A DNA stretch of 64,000 nucleotides from Bin75 sp965200435 (GTDB lineage: Bacteria; Nitrospirota; Nitrospiria; Nitrospirales; UBA8639): assembly GCA_965200435.1 (NCBI GenBank), contig OZ241337.1:1302001-1366000 (forward strand), read 5' to 3'. Each line of letters opens with the position of its first letter. Within the stretch, counting starts at the first letter, position 1. The translations under genes and the position numbers were made by a program. Shown here in pieces: positions 8,144-16,756 of the stretch. The notes beneath the pieces are model-generated. The model was not told the DNA's origin and made no database searches. It worked only from the letters and a program-made list of their open reading frames with translations.

Positions 8144-8285
8144 GGAACCTCTGATTTACTGTGATAGCGGGATGCAGGGCAAGGCGTCCCGGAGCGAAAC
8201 CCGAAGCGTATCAGAGAGAGCGGTGAGGGTTGAGCGAGGACACCACGCCGCCATGCGCCCGATAGTGCACTCAATCAGAGGTTCC
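8144..8285. repeat. IS5-like MITE, copy 3 (142 bp)
   Basis: GGAACC...GGTTCC element flanked by TTAA on both sides (8140-8143, 8286-8289). The left TTAA contains the stop codon of the lipoprotein gene. Confidence 0.85.
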
Positions 8286-8398
8286 TTAAGCCGCATCGCG
8301 GGTTCTTCCTGATGCTGCCATGAGGTTATCGAGCCCTCCCCGTTTTTGATGTCCCCGATTGTGTCGACCGGCTTCAACACCAATTCATCTCAATTTCC

Positions 8399-10018
8399 AT
8401 GAAAAACAGCGCCAAACAATATCGTTGGGGTCCGGAAGCTGACTTCCTGGTGATCGGGAGCGGGATCGCAGGGCTGCGCGCCGCGATCGAGTTGTGTCAA
8501 TACGGACGAGTGCTGATCGTGACAAAAGGCAGCCGTTTGGAAAGCAATTCGATGTATGCCCAGGGCGGAGTGGCCGTGGCCCTGAATGCCGAAGACGACG
8601 TGAACTTGCATTTCTCCGATACGATTCGGGCCGGGCATCAGCTTGGCCGGGAAGATGCGGCTCGAGCCCTGGTGGAGGAAGGGCCAACCCGTATCCAGGA
8701 ATTAATCACCTGGGGCACGCAGTTCGACAAAGTCGGCGGAAAATTTGCCTTTACCAAGGAAGGGGCTCACAGCCGGAACCGGGTTCTACGGGCCCGGGGC
8801 GATGCGACGGGCAATGAAATGATTCGGGTCTTGCTGGAGCGGGGCCGGCAGCATCCGGACATTCAATGGTTTGATCGTCATTTTACCAAGGACCTGTTGG
8901 TTGTGGATGGCCGGTGCTGCGGTGCGGTTGCCGTGAATGAAGCCACGGGAGACGTCAAGCTCCTTTCCGCGTCGGCCGTGATTCTGACCACCGGAGGCGC
9001 AGGCCAAATGTACGCGAGGACCACCAATACGGGAAATGCCACGGGCGACGGTATGGCGATGGCCTATCGGGCGGGTGTCGTGTTGGAAGACATGGAATTT
9101 GTCCAATTTCATCCCACGGCGTTGTACCTTCCCTCCAGCCCGCCGTTTCTGTTGTCCGAAACCATGCGTGGTGAAGGCGGGGTCCTCCGAAATCGAAAAG
9201 GAGAGGTGTTCCTGTCGCGGTATCATCCGGCTGCGGAACTGGCCTCCCGCGATATCGTGGCCCGGGCGATCTGGTCGGAAATGGCTGCTTCCCGGTCACG
9301 TCATGTCTATCTGGACGTCACCCATTTGGGACAACGCTTCATCAAAAAACGGTTCCCGACGATTTATCAGACCTGTCTGCGGTTCGACATCGATATCACG
9401 GAGGAATGGATTCCGGTTTCTCCAAGCGCTCATTATTTCATGGGCGGTCTGAAAGCAGGGATCGACGGAGAAACCACCTTGCCCGGTCTGTTTGCCGCTG
9501 GGGAAGTGGCTTGCAATGGGGTCCATGGAGCGAATCGTTTGGCGAGCAATTCCTTATTGGAAGGGCTGGTGTTCGGATACCGTGCTGCCAAATCCGCGGC
9601 GTCCCTCCCTACGGGTCCCAAGCGAGCGCACTTGAAAAGTCTGGCTGCACGGTTGACCGCGGAGCCGGTCGGGGCGTTGGAAGACAGCGAGAAACTGCGG
9701 AACTCCTTGCGCCGGATGATGTGGACCAAGGTCGGATTAGTCAGGACCGGCGATTCCTTGATCCAGGCACTGACGCATCTCTCCCGGTGGGACCGGCAAA
9801 TCCAGGCGTCGTTGCGAACACGATCCGACCTCGAAGTCAAAAACATGATCCAGGTGGCGCGGTGTGTGACTGAAGCCGCCTTGTGGAGAGAGAACAGTCT
9901 GGGGGCTCATTACCGGGAAGATTGCCCGAATGGCCCGAGTTGGGTGTGGAAAACGCACAGTCAGGTAAGGTTGGAGTCTCTCCGCTCATCTCCGAAAACC
10001 CGGCAGCGAGCAGGGTAA
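8399..10018 (+). CDS. nadB: L-aspartate oxidase
   Basis: 539 residues; oxidises L-aspartate to iminoaspartate with FAD, the first step of de novo NAD synthesis. The Rossmann FAD motif VIGSGIAGLRAAIEL is at ~18-32, SNSMYAQGGVAVAL follows, and the FAD-domain end reads HGANRLASNSLLEGLVFG. The active-site region RGEGGVLRN and the SPSAHYFMGG motif are intact. The C-terminal helical domain (RRMMWTKVGLVR) is complete, so length matches the family. nadA and nadC are not in the window. Start ATG 8399 lacks a strong ribosome site; no better start was seen. Confidence 0.93.
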   Translation: MKNSAKQYRWGPEADFLVIGSGIAGLRAAIELCQYGRVLIVTKGSRLESNSMYAQGGVAVALNAEDDVNLHFSDTIRAGHQLGREDAARALVEEGPTRIQELITWGTQFDKVGGKFAFTKEGAHSRNRVLRARGDATGNEMIRVLLERGRQHPDIQWFDRHFTKDLLVVDGRCCGAVAVNEATGDVKLLSASAVILTTGGAGQMYARTTNTGNATGDGMAMAYRAGVVLEDMEFVQFHPTALYLPSSPPFLLSETMRGEGGVLRNRKGEVFLSRYHPAAELASRDIVARAIWSEMAASRSRHVYLDVTHLGQRFIKKRFPTIYQTCLRFDIDITEEWIPVSPSAHYFMGGLKAGIDGETTLPGLFAAGEVACNGVHGANRLASNSLLEGLVFGYRAAKSAASLPTGPKRAHLKSLAARLTAEPVGALEDSEKLRNSLRRMMWTKVGLVRTGDSLIQALTHLSRWDRQIQASLRTRSDLEVKNMIQVARCVTEAALWRENSLGAHYREDCPNGPSWVWKTHSQVRLESLRSSPKTRQRAG

Positions 10019-10131
10019 CTCCTGTTGGGCCTGCTTCCTCCGATGACGGCCTTTGCCCATTTGCCAGTAACCGTCACAGACAAATGACGACTTGCTCCCG
10101 GTCCTTGATGACTGCTTGTCGTGGACAGGCC

Positions 10132-11007
10132 TTATCGACTCTGTGTTCTTAACAGGTGTTCGTACCGGGTTTGAAGGGTGGCTACCCAGGAACGGGTCGT
10201 TTGCTTCGGAAAAGGATGCCCGTCGGTGGTTGCGACCGGCAAAATGCCGACCCCGCTGCTGGTCACGAAACATTCATCCGCTTCATACAGGAATTCAGGG
10301 CGGTAGCGGCCTTCTTGAATTCGGAGCCCCAAGGTCGGGGCCACTTCCAGCACGATCCCCCGGGTGATGCCAGGCAAGATACCACAGGCCAGTGAAGGGG
10401 TATACAGGGTCTTCTCTTTGATAAAAAAAATGTTGCTCATTGAGCATTCGGCCAAGTGCCCGCCGGCGGTTAACAGCAGCCCCTCAAAGGCACCCTTTTC
10501 CGCAGCCTCCTGTTTGGCCAACAGGTTGTTCAGATAGTTTAGGGTTTTGGCGTGCACCGGCCCCGAATGCGGTGACGGCCTGCGCACCGTGGTGAGGACG
10601 AGTTTCACACCCTTGCGCCGTTGGGAGGGTGCCAGATGGGGGAGGGGTCGCGGAAACAGCACGATCGTGAGACCGGCGCCGGCGTCCGGGGTTGCGGGCT
10701 TCAGGGCTCGGGGAGCGTCAGGGACCCGGAGGCCCCGGGAAAGCGTCAGACGAATCAACGCGTGGTCCAACTGATTTTTGTCGATGACCCGCTGAATGAG
10801 TGCCGGCCAGGGTTTTTCCGGTACCGGCAACCGGATTTGCACACAGGAGCGGGCGAGCCGTGCAAGATGACGATCCAGCCAGACCGCATGCCCGTTATAG
10901 ACCCTGATGGTTTCGAAGACGCCGTCGCCATACAGAAACCCGTGATCGAAGACGGACACGCGCGCCCGTTCAGCCTGCACGATCCGGTCATTCAGAGAGA
11001 CCCACAT
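10132..11007 (-). CDS. pabC: Class IV aminotransferase, probable 4-amino-4-deoxychorismate lyase
   Basis: 291 residues from an ATG reading MWVSLNDRIVQAERARV. PLP fold-type IV signatures are present: SVFDHGFLYGDGVFETIRV, the lysine in HAKTLNYLNNLLAK, LAECSMSNIFFI and the GILPGITRG turn. The frame is open further upstream but that part overlaps pabB in another frame. It lies 17 bp after pabB on the same strand, so the most likely role is cleavage of aminodeoxychorismate to p-aminobenzoate for folate. A branched-chain or D-amino-acid aminotransferase is the alternative. Confidence 0.82.
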   Translation of the reverse strand: MWVSLNDRIVQAERARVSVFDHGFLYGDGVFETIRVYNGHAVWLDRHLARLARSCVQIRLPVPEKPWPALIQRVIDKNQLDHALIRLTLSRGLRVPDAPRALKPATPDAGAGLTIVLFPRPLPHLAPSQRRKGVKLVLTTVRRPSPHSGPVHAKTLNYLNNLLAKQEAAEKGAFEGLLLTAGGHLAECSMSNIFFIKEKTLYTPSLACGILPGITRGIVLEVAPTLGLRIQEGRYRPEFLYEADECFVTSSGVGILPVATTDGHPFPKQTTRSWVATLQTRYEHLLRTQSR

Positions 11008-11024
11008 GGAAAAGACACGGCGTC

Positions 11025-12512
11025 TTATTGCAACGCTTCGAACAGGGCTTGGGCTTTGTAAAGGGTTTCCTGGTACTCGCGCCGGGGGTCGGAGTCCGCG
11101 ACGATGCCTGCACCCACCTGGAGATAGGCTCGTTGTCCCGTCAACACCATGGTACGAATCAGAATATTGAAGTCCACGTCGCCGGTCCAACTCACGTACC
11201 CCAGGGATCCGGTATAGGGTCCGCGACGCACGGGTTCCAGTTCTTCGATGATTTCCATGCAGCGGATCTTGGGGGCACCGGTGATCGTGCCGCCCGGAAA
11301 CACGGACCGGATGAGGTCCAGGGTGGAACACGCGGACCTCAGTGTGCCCTCGACCTCGGACACCAAATGGGCCACGTGCGAATACTGCTCGATGGTCATG
11401 AATTCCTGAACGCGGACCGATCCGTATTCACAGACCCGGCCCAGGTCATTACGAGCCAGATCCACCAGCATGACGTGTTCCGCCCGTTCTTTGGCGTCGA
11501 GCCGGAGGTTATCCATCAGGGCATGATCTTCCGCTGAGGTGCGACCTCGCGGCCGGGTGCCGGCAATGGGACGGGCCGTCACCCGGTTGCCGGTGACCTG
11601 AATGAGTCGTTCGGGCGAGGACGAGACCAACGCGAGTGTTCCGGTCACGAACAACCCGGAAAACGGTGACGGGTTCACCGTGCGCAGGCGGTGGTACAAG
11701 TTATGGCTCACCGTGTACAGCGAATGATCCTCCGCCGGATTAAAGGCGACGGAAAAGCGTTGGGCCAGATTGGTTTGATAGACGTCACCGGCGCCAATGA
11801 ATGCCTGGCACCGTTGCACACGCTCGACGTAATCTCGTTCGGAATGGGTGCTCTCCATGGTTGACGCCATGATCGGGGACCCCGATGCGCCAGTTTGCAC
11901 GGATGGGGAGCATAAGCGGCTCTCCAGTTCAGCAATCCTGGCGGCTCCTTCACGATACAAGGCCTCATGGGATTCGGAAAGCAGCCGGTCGGGGGCCGGG
12001 GTAAAAACAAGATGAAGCAACCGGGCGTGGTGATCGATCACGACCACCAGATCGAAAAACAGAAATTCCAGATCGGGCAAGAGGAGATCCCGGCGGGCCA
12101 GCGAAGGGAGCGCCTCGTAATGCCGAACGGCGTCATAACTGATGGACCCGACGGCACCACCGATAAAAGGCGGCAGGGCAGCGGAACGAGGAACGAGGCA
12201 AGGCCCCAGGAGCTTGAATAATTCGGTAAGCGGTTCTCCTCGATGCTGCGTCTTCCCCTGCGGTGTTTCCAGGGTATAGTGTCCCAGACCTCCGGAAAAG
12301 ATCAGGTAGGGATTGCCGGCTACAAATGAATAGCGGGATTGGCCGGATAGCGGTTCCCCGCTTTCCAGCAGGACGGAAGGCCGGTCAGGTGTGGCGATCC
12401 GCCGGTACACTGCCCAGGGACTTTCTTCAAAAAACGGCCTTGTCCGGACCAGCGGAAATCGTCCCGTGCCGGGATGAGTCGGAGAACCTGAAGAAAGAAC
12501 GGGTTGGTTCAT
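11025..12512 (-). CDS. pabB: Aminodeoxychorismate synthase component I
   Basis: 495 residues of the chorismate-utilising family. Visible motifs are GDVYQTNLAQRF, SPERLI, PIAGTRPRG, LVDLARNDLGRVC, FPGGTITGAPKIR, PVRRGPYTGSLGY and VGAGIVADSDP. It aminates chorismate with ammonia from a glutamine amidotransferase partner (PabA/TrpG), not present here. Anthranilate synthase TrpE is the close alternative; the adjoining pabC on the same strand favours PabB. The start follows the conventional N-terminus, and upstream is a ~220-bp gap before an IS remnant. Confidence 0.87.
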   Translation of the reverse strand: MNQPVLSSGSPTHPGTGRFPLVRTRPFFEESPWAVYRRIATPDRPSVLLESGEPLSGQSRYSFVAGNPYLIFSGGLGHYTLETPQGKTQHRGEPLTELFKLLGPCLVPRSAALPPFIGGAVGSISYDAVRHYEALPSLARRDLLLPDLEFLFFDLVVVIDHHARLLHLVFTPAPDRLLSESHEALYREGAARIAELESRLCSPSVQTGASGSPIMASTMESTHSERDYVERVQRCQAFIGAGDVYQTNLAQRFSVAFNPAEDHSLYTVSHNLYHRLRTVNPSPFSGLFVTGTLALVSSSPERLIQVTGNRVTARPIAGTRPRGRTSAEDHALMDNLRLDAKERAEHVMLVDLARNDLGRVCEYGSVRVQEFMTIEQYSHVAHLVSEVEGTLRSACSTLDLIRSVFPGGTITGAPKIRCMEIIEELEPVRRGPYTGSLGYVSWTGDVDFNILIRTMVLTGQRAYLQVGAGIVADSDPRREYQETLYKAQALFEALQ

Positions 12513-12736
12513 GGTTTCAGAATTGAGTTAGACCTGCATCATAACGGGAGAGGGCAGGGGAGAGAAAGCCCCTCCGTAAGAAACAGGCAGAAAACCGTCC
12601 GGTTTGTCCTCGACTGCATGCCTGCGAAATGTTCAGTCATTCGCCGGAGGAATTCAGGGTGGGGATTTTCAACGAATGAATGCTCGATTCATGATATTGA
12701 ACTGGTGTTGAATGGCTCCCGCAATGGCTTGCTGCG

Positions 12737-12777
12737 ATTCTGGGCGACCCGAATGCCAAAGGTGGTGGACCTATACA
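12737..12777 (+). mobile_element. Right-end remnant of an older IS481-like copy
   Basis: GACCCGAATGCCAAAGG followed by TGGTGGACCTATACA matches the right terminus of the full IS copies. Its last base abuts TCAGC, which is the target duplication of copy B. Before B arrived, this older end therefore lay 5 bp from the same TTGACA (now at 13875). Confidence 0.75.
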
Positions 12778-12782
12778 TCAGC

Positions 12783-13869
12783 TGTATAAGTTCAGAAACC
12801 TTTGGCACTCCTCGAAACAGGAGGAGAGGCCATGCAAATCCACCATGTCGGCTATCGCATCAGGGGGTTTTATCGACTAACGCAATTCGGGCATCGTTGG
12901 GACATGATACCCCACGAAGCCCATCACCGACTCAAGATTCTGCACTTTTGCGCCCGGCATGGCCCAGCTGTGACGGGGGAGGCCTTTGGCGTCAGCCGCC
13001 GGACGCTTTATCGCTGGCAGCGGGCGCTCACTCAGGCTGGCGGGGACCCGCAGGCGTTGGCCGTCCGCTCTAGGCCCCCCCACCGGCGGCGGCAGGCCAC
13101 GTGGCCACCCGCCCTGAGCCAAGCGATCCGGCGGCTACGCACCACGTATCCCAACCGTGGGAAGGCCAAGCTGCACGTCCTACTGCGGCCGTGGTGTGCG
13201 CAGCACGGGCTAGCCCTCCCCAGGGTCTCCACCATCGGGCGCCTGATCGCCCGCGCCCCGGACCGGATGCGGCACACGCCGAGCCGCCTGGATGCCCGGG
13301 GCCGGCCCAAACCCCGGACACGGCGCCGGAAATCCCGCCCGCCCCGGCCCCGCCCCGCCCCGCCCCTGGCGGTCTTGGCCGGCGATCCCGTTGTGCGGCT
13401 CCACGCCGGACTCCGCCGCTACCTATTCACCTTCATCGATCCCTGCAGTCGCTTCGCCTTCGCTGTGGCCACCGCCACCGCCTCCAGCCGCCATGCCACC
13501 CACGCCCTCGATGCACTCTGTGCGTTGCTCCCGGCCCCACCCCGGGTCCTCCTCTCCGATAACGGCCCGGAGTTCCAGGGGCATTTCCAGCACTGGCTCG
13601 ATGAACGCGGCATCACCCACTGGTGGACGTATCCCCGATCCCCGAAAATGAACGCTCATGCGGAACGGTTCAATCGCACCCTGCAAGAGACCTTCGTGGA
13701 CTACCACGAGGATCTGCTGTTCGACGATTTGGCGGCCTTTAACCGCAAACTGGCCGATTGGTTGCTAGCCTACAATACCGTGTTGCCCCACCATAGCCTT
13801 GGGCGGCAATCTCCGGTACAATCCCTGATTCACCACCAACCCGAGTGCCAAATGTGGTGGACCCATACA
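12783..13869 (+). mobile_element. IS481-like element, copy B (1087 bp)
   Basis: Perfect 5-bp duplication TCAGC on both sides (12778-12782, 13870-13874). The right end is 5 bp from the -35 of the atp promoter and the element points toward the atp genes. Confidence 0.93.
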
Positions 13870-13878
13870 TCAGCTTGA
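12832..13878 (+). CDS. IS481-like transposase (copy B)
   Basis: 348 residues, almost identical to copy A (for example Trp for Arg in GHFQHWLDERG). HTH and DDE residues are intact. Start ATG follows GGAGGAGAGGCC. The stop TGA (13876-13878) is part of TTGACA in the flanking promoter, not of the IS. Confidence 0.9.
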   Translation: MQIHHVGYRIRGFYRLTQFGHRWDMIPHEAHHRLKILHFCARHGPAVTGEAFGVSRRTLYRWQRALTQAGGDPQALAVRSRPPHRRRQATWPPALSQAIRRLRTTYPNRGKAKLHVLLRPWCAQHGLALPRVSTIGRLIARAPDRMRHTPSRLDARGRPKPRTRRRKSRPPRPRPAPPLAVLAGDPVVRLHAGLRRYLFTFIDPCSRFAFAVATATASSRHATHALDALCALLPAPPRVLLSDNGPEFQGHFQHWLDERGITHWWTYPRSPKMNAHAERFNRTLQETFVDYHEDLLFDDLAAFNRKLADWLLAYNTVLPHHSLGRQSPVQSLIHHQPECQMWWTHTSA

Positions 13879-13904
13879 CAGTCGATTCGGGATTTTGTTT
13901 GAAT
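13875..13904 (+). promoter_or_regulatory. Promoter of the F0 gene cluster
   Basis: TTGACA (13875-13880) and TTGAAT (13899-13904) are 18 bp apart. It lies immediately after the IS copy B duplication and ~30 nt before the first atp gene. The IS therefore leaves the core promoter whole but replaces all DNA upstream of the -35. Confidence 0.6.
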
Positions 13905-13934
13905 AACCTCCCCGGATTCGAGAGGGGGAGGTCT

Positions 13935-14156
13935 ATGCCTTCGTCACCAGATCCAGTGTTTGCAGGGTTGGGGCAAGCCGTGCGGATCGGTACGAATCTG
14001 CTTGCGACCCTGATGGTGGGCGGAGGATTGGGGTGGAGTATCGACTCCTACGTGTTGCCCACTGAACCGTGGGGTTTGGTGGGCGGTCTGGTTCTTGGGC
14101 TGATTGCCGGTATTCGAAACGCCTACCGTACTGCCCAACACTGGGATCAATCGTAG
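13935..14156 (+). CDS. AtpI/AtpZ-like F0 assembly protein
   Basis: 73 residues with two hydrophobic segments (~18-38 and ~46-63) separated by a short polar loop, and the typical GGGLGWSID and GLIAGIRNAYR features of AtpI/AtpZ proteins encoded at the head of atp operons. These small membrane proteins help c-ring assembly or carry divalent cations. Ribosome site GGGGAGG precedes ATG 13935. The gene leads atpB by 43 bp in the same direction. Confidence 0.75.
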   Translation: MPSSPDPVFAGLGQAVRIGTNLLATLMVGGGLGWSIDSYVLPTEPWGLVGGLVLGLIAGIRNAYRTAQHWDQS

Positions 14157-14199
14157 CGTTTCCCCAGAGCGTTTCCGATAATACGAAGACGAGGTTCTG

Positions 14200-14925
14200 T
14201 TGGAAGATCCCCTGCATCCTTTTGAGCTTCATACGATTGTGCCGTTGTCCCTCTTCGGCTTGGATGTGTCCATCAACAAGGCCGTGATCATGATGTTTGT
14301 GGTGGTGGGGGTGGTCACCGTGTTGTTGACGCGTGCGCGTTCATCGGGCTCCCTTGTCCCCACGAAAGTGCAGAGCGTGGCTGAACTGCTGGTGGAGTTT
14401 ATCCGCGGAATGATCCACGAGACCATGGGACCCGAGGGGATGCGGTTTTTCCCTCTGATCGCCACCCTGTTTTTGTTCATTTTATTCTGTAATCTGCTGG
14501 GGCTTATGCCCGGTGCGTATACGGTCACCAGCCAGCTTGTGGTCACGGGCGTGTTTGCCGTGGGCGTCTATACGCTGAGTCTCCTGGTCGGCCTCAAATT
14601 ACACGGGATGAAATTTCTGGGGATCCTCGTGCCGTCGGGGACGCCGGGGTGGCTGTTGCCCCTCATGGTCCCCATTGAACTCATCAGTCAACTGGCCCGT
14701 CCGGTGTCCTTGGCCGTTCGATTGTTCGCCAACATGACCGCCGGACACGTCATCCTGGGGGTCCTCTTCGGGTTGACGATCAGCGGTGGGTTGCTGATCG
14801 GCTGGCTCCCGTTTTCCTTTACGGTGGCGCTCTACGGATTGGAAGTCGGGATCGCCTTCATTCAGGCCTACATCTTTACGATTTTGACGTGTGTCTACAT
14901 GGGAGACGCCTTTCATCTCCATTGA
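14200..14925 (+). CDS. atpB: ATP synthase F0 subunit a
   Basis: 241 residues with about five or six transmembrane helices. The conserved penultimate helix reads LISQLARPVSLAVRLFANMTAGH and carries the essential arginine (LAVRLF) of the proton path. The last helix is VGIAFIQAYIFTILTCVYM. It starts with TTG at 14200 preceded by GAGG; no ATG gives a better N-terminus. Forms the stator half-channels against the c-ring in the inner membrane. Confidence 0.93.
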   Translation: MEDPLHPFELHTIVPLSLFGLDVSINKAVIMMFVVVGVVTVLLTRARSSGSLVPTKVQSVAELLVEFIRGMIHETMGPEGMRFFPLIATLFLFILFCNLLGLMPGAYTVTSQLVVTGVFAVGVYTLSLLVGLKLHGMKFLGILVPSGTPGWLLPLMVPIELISQLARPVSLAVRLFANMTAGHVILGVLFGLTISGGLLIGWLPFSFTVALYGLEVGIAFIQAYIFTILTCVYMGDAFHLH

Positions 14926-14979
14926 ACCATCTGTTCGATGTTTTCTTATTAACGATTTCACGAGGGAGAACAACAGACC

Positions 14980-15210
14980 ATGGATTCTGCAGCGTCAGCG
15001 TTAGTGGGAATGGGACTCGCGGCCGCGGGGTTTGCCGGCGCCGGGGTCGGTATCGGGTATATTTTCGGAAAAATGATCGAGGCCGTGGCCCGTCAACCGG
15101 AGGCGGAGGGACGAGTCGGCAAGTACATGTGGATCGGCTTCGCGCTGGTCGAAGCGATCGCCCTTTATGGCTTGGTCATCGCCTTCATCATCATGGGTTT
15201 GCGGAAATAG
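14980..15210 (+). CDS. atpE: ATP synthase F0 subunit c
   Basis: 76 residues forming the usual two-helix hairpin. Helix 1 is glycine/alanine rich (LAAAGFAGAGVGIGYIFG), the polar loop reads ARQPEAEGR, and helix 2 carries the proton-binding glutamate in FALVEAIALYGLV. The residues that mark sodium-binding rings are not evident, so proton coupling is expected. Ribosome site GAGGGAGAA is upstream of ATG 14980. Confidence 0.95.
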   Translation: MDSAASALVGMGLAAAGFAGAGVGIGYIFGKMIEAVARQPEAEGRVGKYMWIGFALVEAIALYGLVIAFIIMGLRK

Positions 15211-15222
15211 GACGCCACCGCC

Positions 15223-15732
15223 ATGCCTCAATTTGACGTCCATTCCTTTTCGTCCTTGATTTTTTGGGAAGTCATCTCGTTCGGGATTCTGCTGTGGGTC
15301 CTGTATAAGTTTGCGTTCCCGCCGATTCTGGAGGCGCTGGAAACGCGTGAGCGCAAGATCCGCGACAGCATCGAGCAGGCGGAGCAGAACCGGGTCACGG
15401 CCGAACAACGCCTGGCGGAATACGAAGCAAAACTGAGCGGCGCAGCGCAGGAAGCCGAGGTGATCTTGGCGGAGGCAAAAGCTAAAGCGCAACGGTTGCT
15501 GGAGGAGAACGAGCAGCGACTGCGCGCCGAGTCGGAGCGGATCCAGGTCGAGACGACACGGGAAATCGAACGAGAACGACGCAAAGCCCTGCAAGACATT
15601 CGCGACGAAGCGGCAGAGTTGGCGTTGACCGTAGCGGAAAAGGTCCTGGAGCGAAGCCTGTCGGATGACGACCATCGTCGCCTCGCCCAGCAAGCCGTGC
15701 AAGCCGTGACCGCCGGCGAATCCCAGACGTAA
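15223..15732 (+). CDS. atpF: ATP synthase F0 subunit b
   Basis: 169 residues: one N-terminal membrane helix (LIFWEVISFGILLWVLYKF) followed by a long charged coiled coil (residues ~45-150) rich in E, A, R and Q, as expected for the peripheral stalk. It ends without a delta-like fusion. It begins 12 bp after atpE. No atpH, A, G, D or C follows; the next genes are a restriction-modification pair, so the F1 genes must lie elsewhere. Confidence 0.92.
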   Translation: MPQFDVHSFSSLIFWEVISFGILLWVLYKFAFPPILEALETRERKIRDSIEQAEQNRVTAEQRLAEYEAKLSGAAQEAEVILAEAKAKAQRLLEENEQRLRAESERIQVETTREIERERRKALQDIRDEAAELALTVAEKVLERSLSDDDHRRLAQQAVQAVTAGESQT

Positions 15733-15947
15733 TCCCCAAGAGATGTTTCAACAGTCCCGCATGTCGGGTGCTCCGGTCTCTCTGCCTGCTGATGGATCAT
15801 GAGAACTGAGTGCCGAGTCGTACCTGTATCATCCTTCCGTTCCTGCAAAGGCTTGCCGGTTGTGCAAAACCCGCACAACAACGTAAATTTTAATTCCCAC
15901 TGCCTTTACAACTCGGCCAAAGAGGAATAGGAGGATAGAGGCTAACT

Positions 15948-16754
15948 TTGTCTGGCAATGACGAAAAATACTTGCAGATTGTGCTCGACCCTATTCGAGT
16001 CTCTGCTGAGTACAAACCGAAGTTTGGTCGAGGGAGCAAAGGCGCTGGTTTGTTGCTGGAGCAATTCCAAAGCCTTTATCAGAACGACCCCTTCTATGGT
16101 TGGTTTGGTCTTGATAACCCACTAATGTACGCTGCCCACAAGGCATCTGGCGGCATAACGAGTGTGTATAGACAGATTGGAAGCGGCTGCGAGAAGCTCT
16201 TTCGTACCATCTTACAGGACTGTCTTGGCCTTTCCGCGGAGGACTCGATCTGGTCTTACGAAGTACACACGGCTGATGGGAGAGCCAGAAAACTGCATCT
16301 TGATGGGAGAGTGCCTTTGAACAAAATCAAAAACAAAGTTGCTCGCAGGCGCTTCCGGCATTGGATGAAGGATTCGGCAAATCTCATCCATGTTGATCCC
16401 GCAGTATTCTCAACGTTGAAAGGTGCGGTTTTTGAAGTTCGCCAAGGCTACAAGAGCAAGGATTCCAAGCGGCAGAATGCCGATATTGCCAATGCTGCAA
16501 CGGCCTACACAAAAGCTTACCTGCCTTGCGCGGTCATCCTCTCTACACAGATCGACTCTGATATTTTGCTACGCTACCGAGCAGAGAAATGGGCCGTCAT
16601 CACCGGAATGGTCGGAACATCGGATCCATTGTTCTCGACCTATGATTTCCTAAAAGATGTCGTCGGTTATGACTTGGCGGCGTTTTTCAACCGTAATCAG
16701 GAGGCGCTGAAGAACGAAGTCGATTTCGTCTTGAGAAGGCTTTTGGAGCCATAG
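15948..16754 (+). CDS. Probable type II restriction endonuclease
   Basis: 268 residues starting at TTG 15948 behind AGGAGGATAGAGG. It lies 2 bp before a DNA methyltransferase gene, the usual pairing in a type II system. A plausible PD-(D/E)XK core is FEVRQGYKSKDSKRQNAD (E and K spaced within a beta strand), with an acidic strand upstream. The family was not recognised by name, and the recognition sequence cannot be predicted. Base composition is lower in GC than the flanking atp and larE genes, suggesting acquisition. Cleavage of unmodified DNA is inferred from context. Confidence 0.65.
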   Translation: MSGNDEKYLQIVLDPIRVSAEYKPKFGRGSKGAGLLLEQFQSLYQNDPFYGWFGLDNPLMYAAHKASGGITSVYRQIGSGCEKLFRTILQDCLGLSAEDSIWSYEVHTADGRARKLHLDGRVPLNKIKNKVARRRFRHWMKDSANLIHVDPAVFSTLKGAVFEVRQGYKSKDSKRQNADIANAATAYTKAYLPCAVILSTQIDSDILLRYRAEKWAVITGMVGTSDPLFSTYDFLKDVVGYDLAAFFNRNQEALKNEVDFVLRRLLEP

Positions 16755-16756
16755 TC

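Noticed and set aside
10132..11331. 399-aa version of the class IV aminotransferase
   Set aside because: The first 108 codons overlap pabB in another frame and show no similarity; the domain begins at the ATG at 11007.
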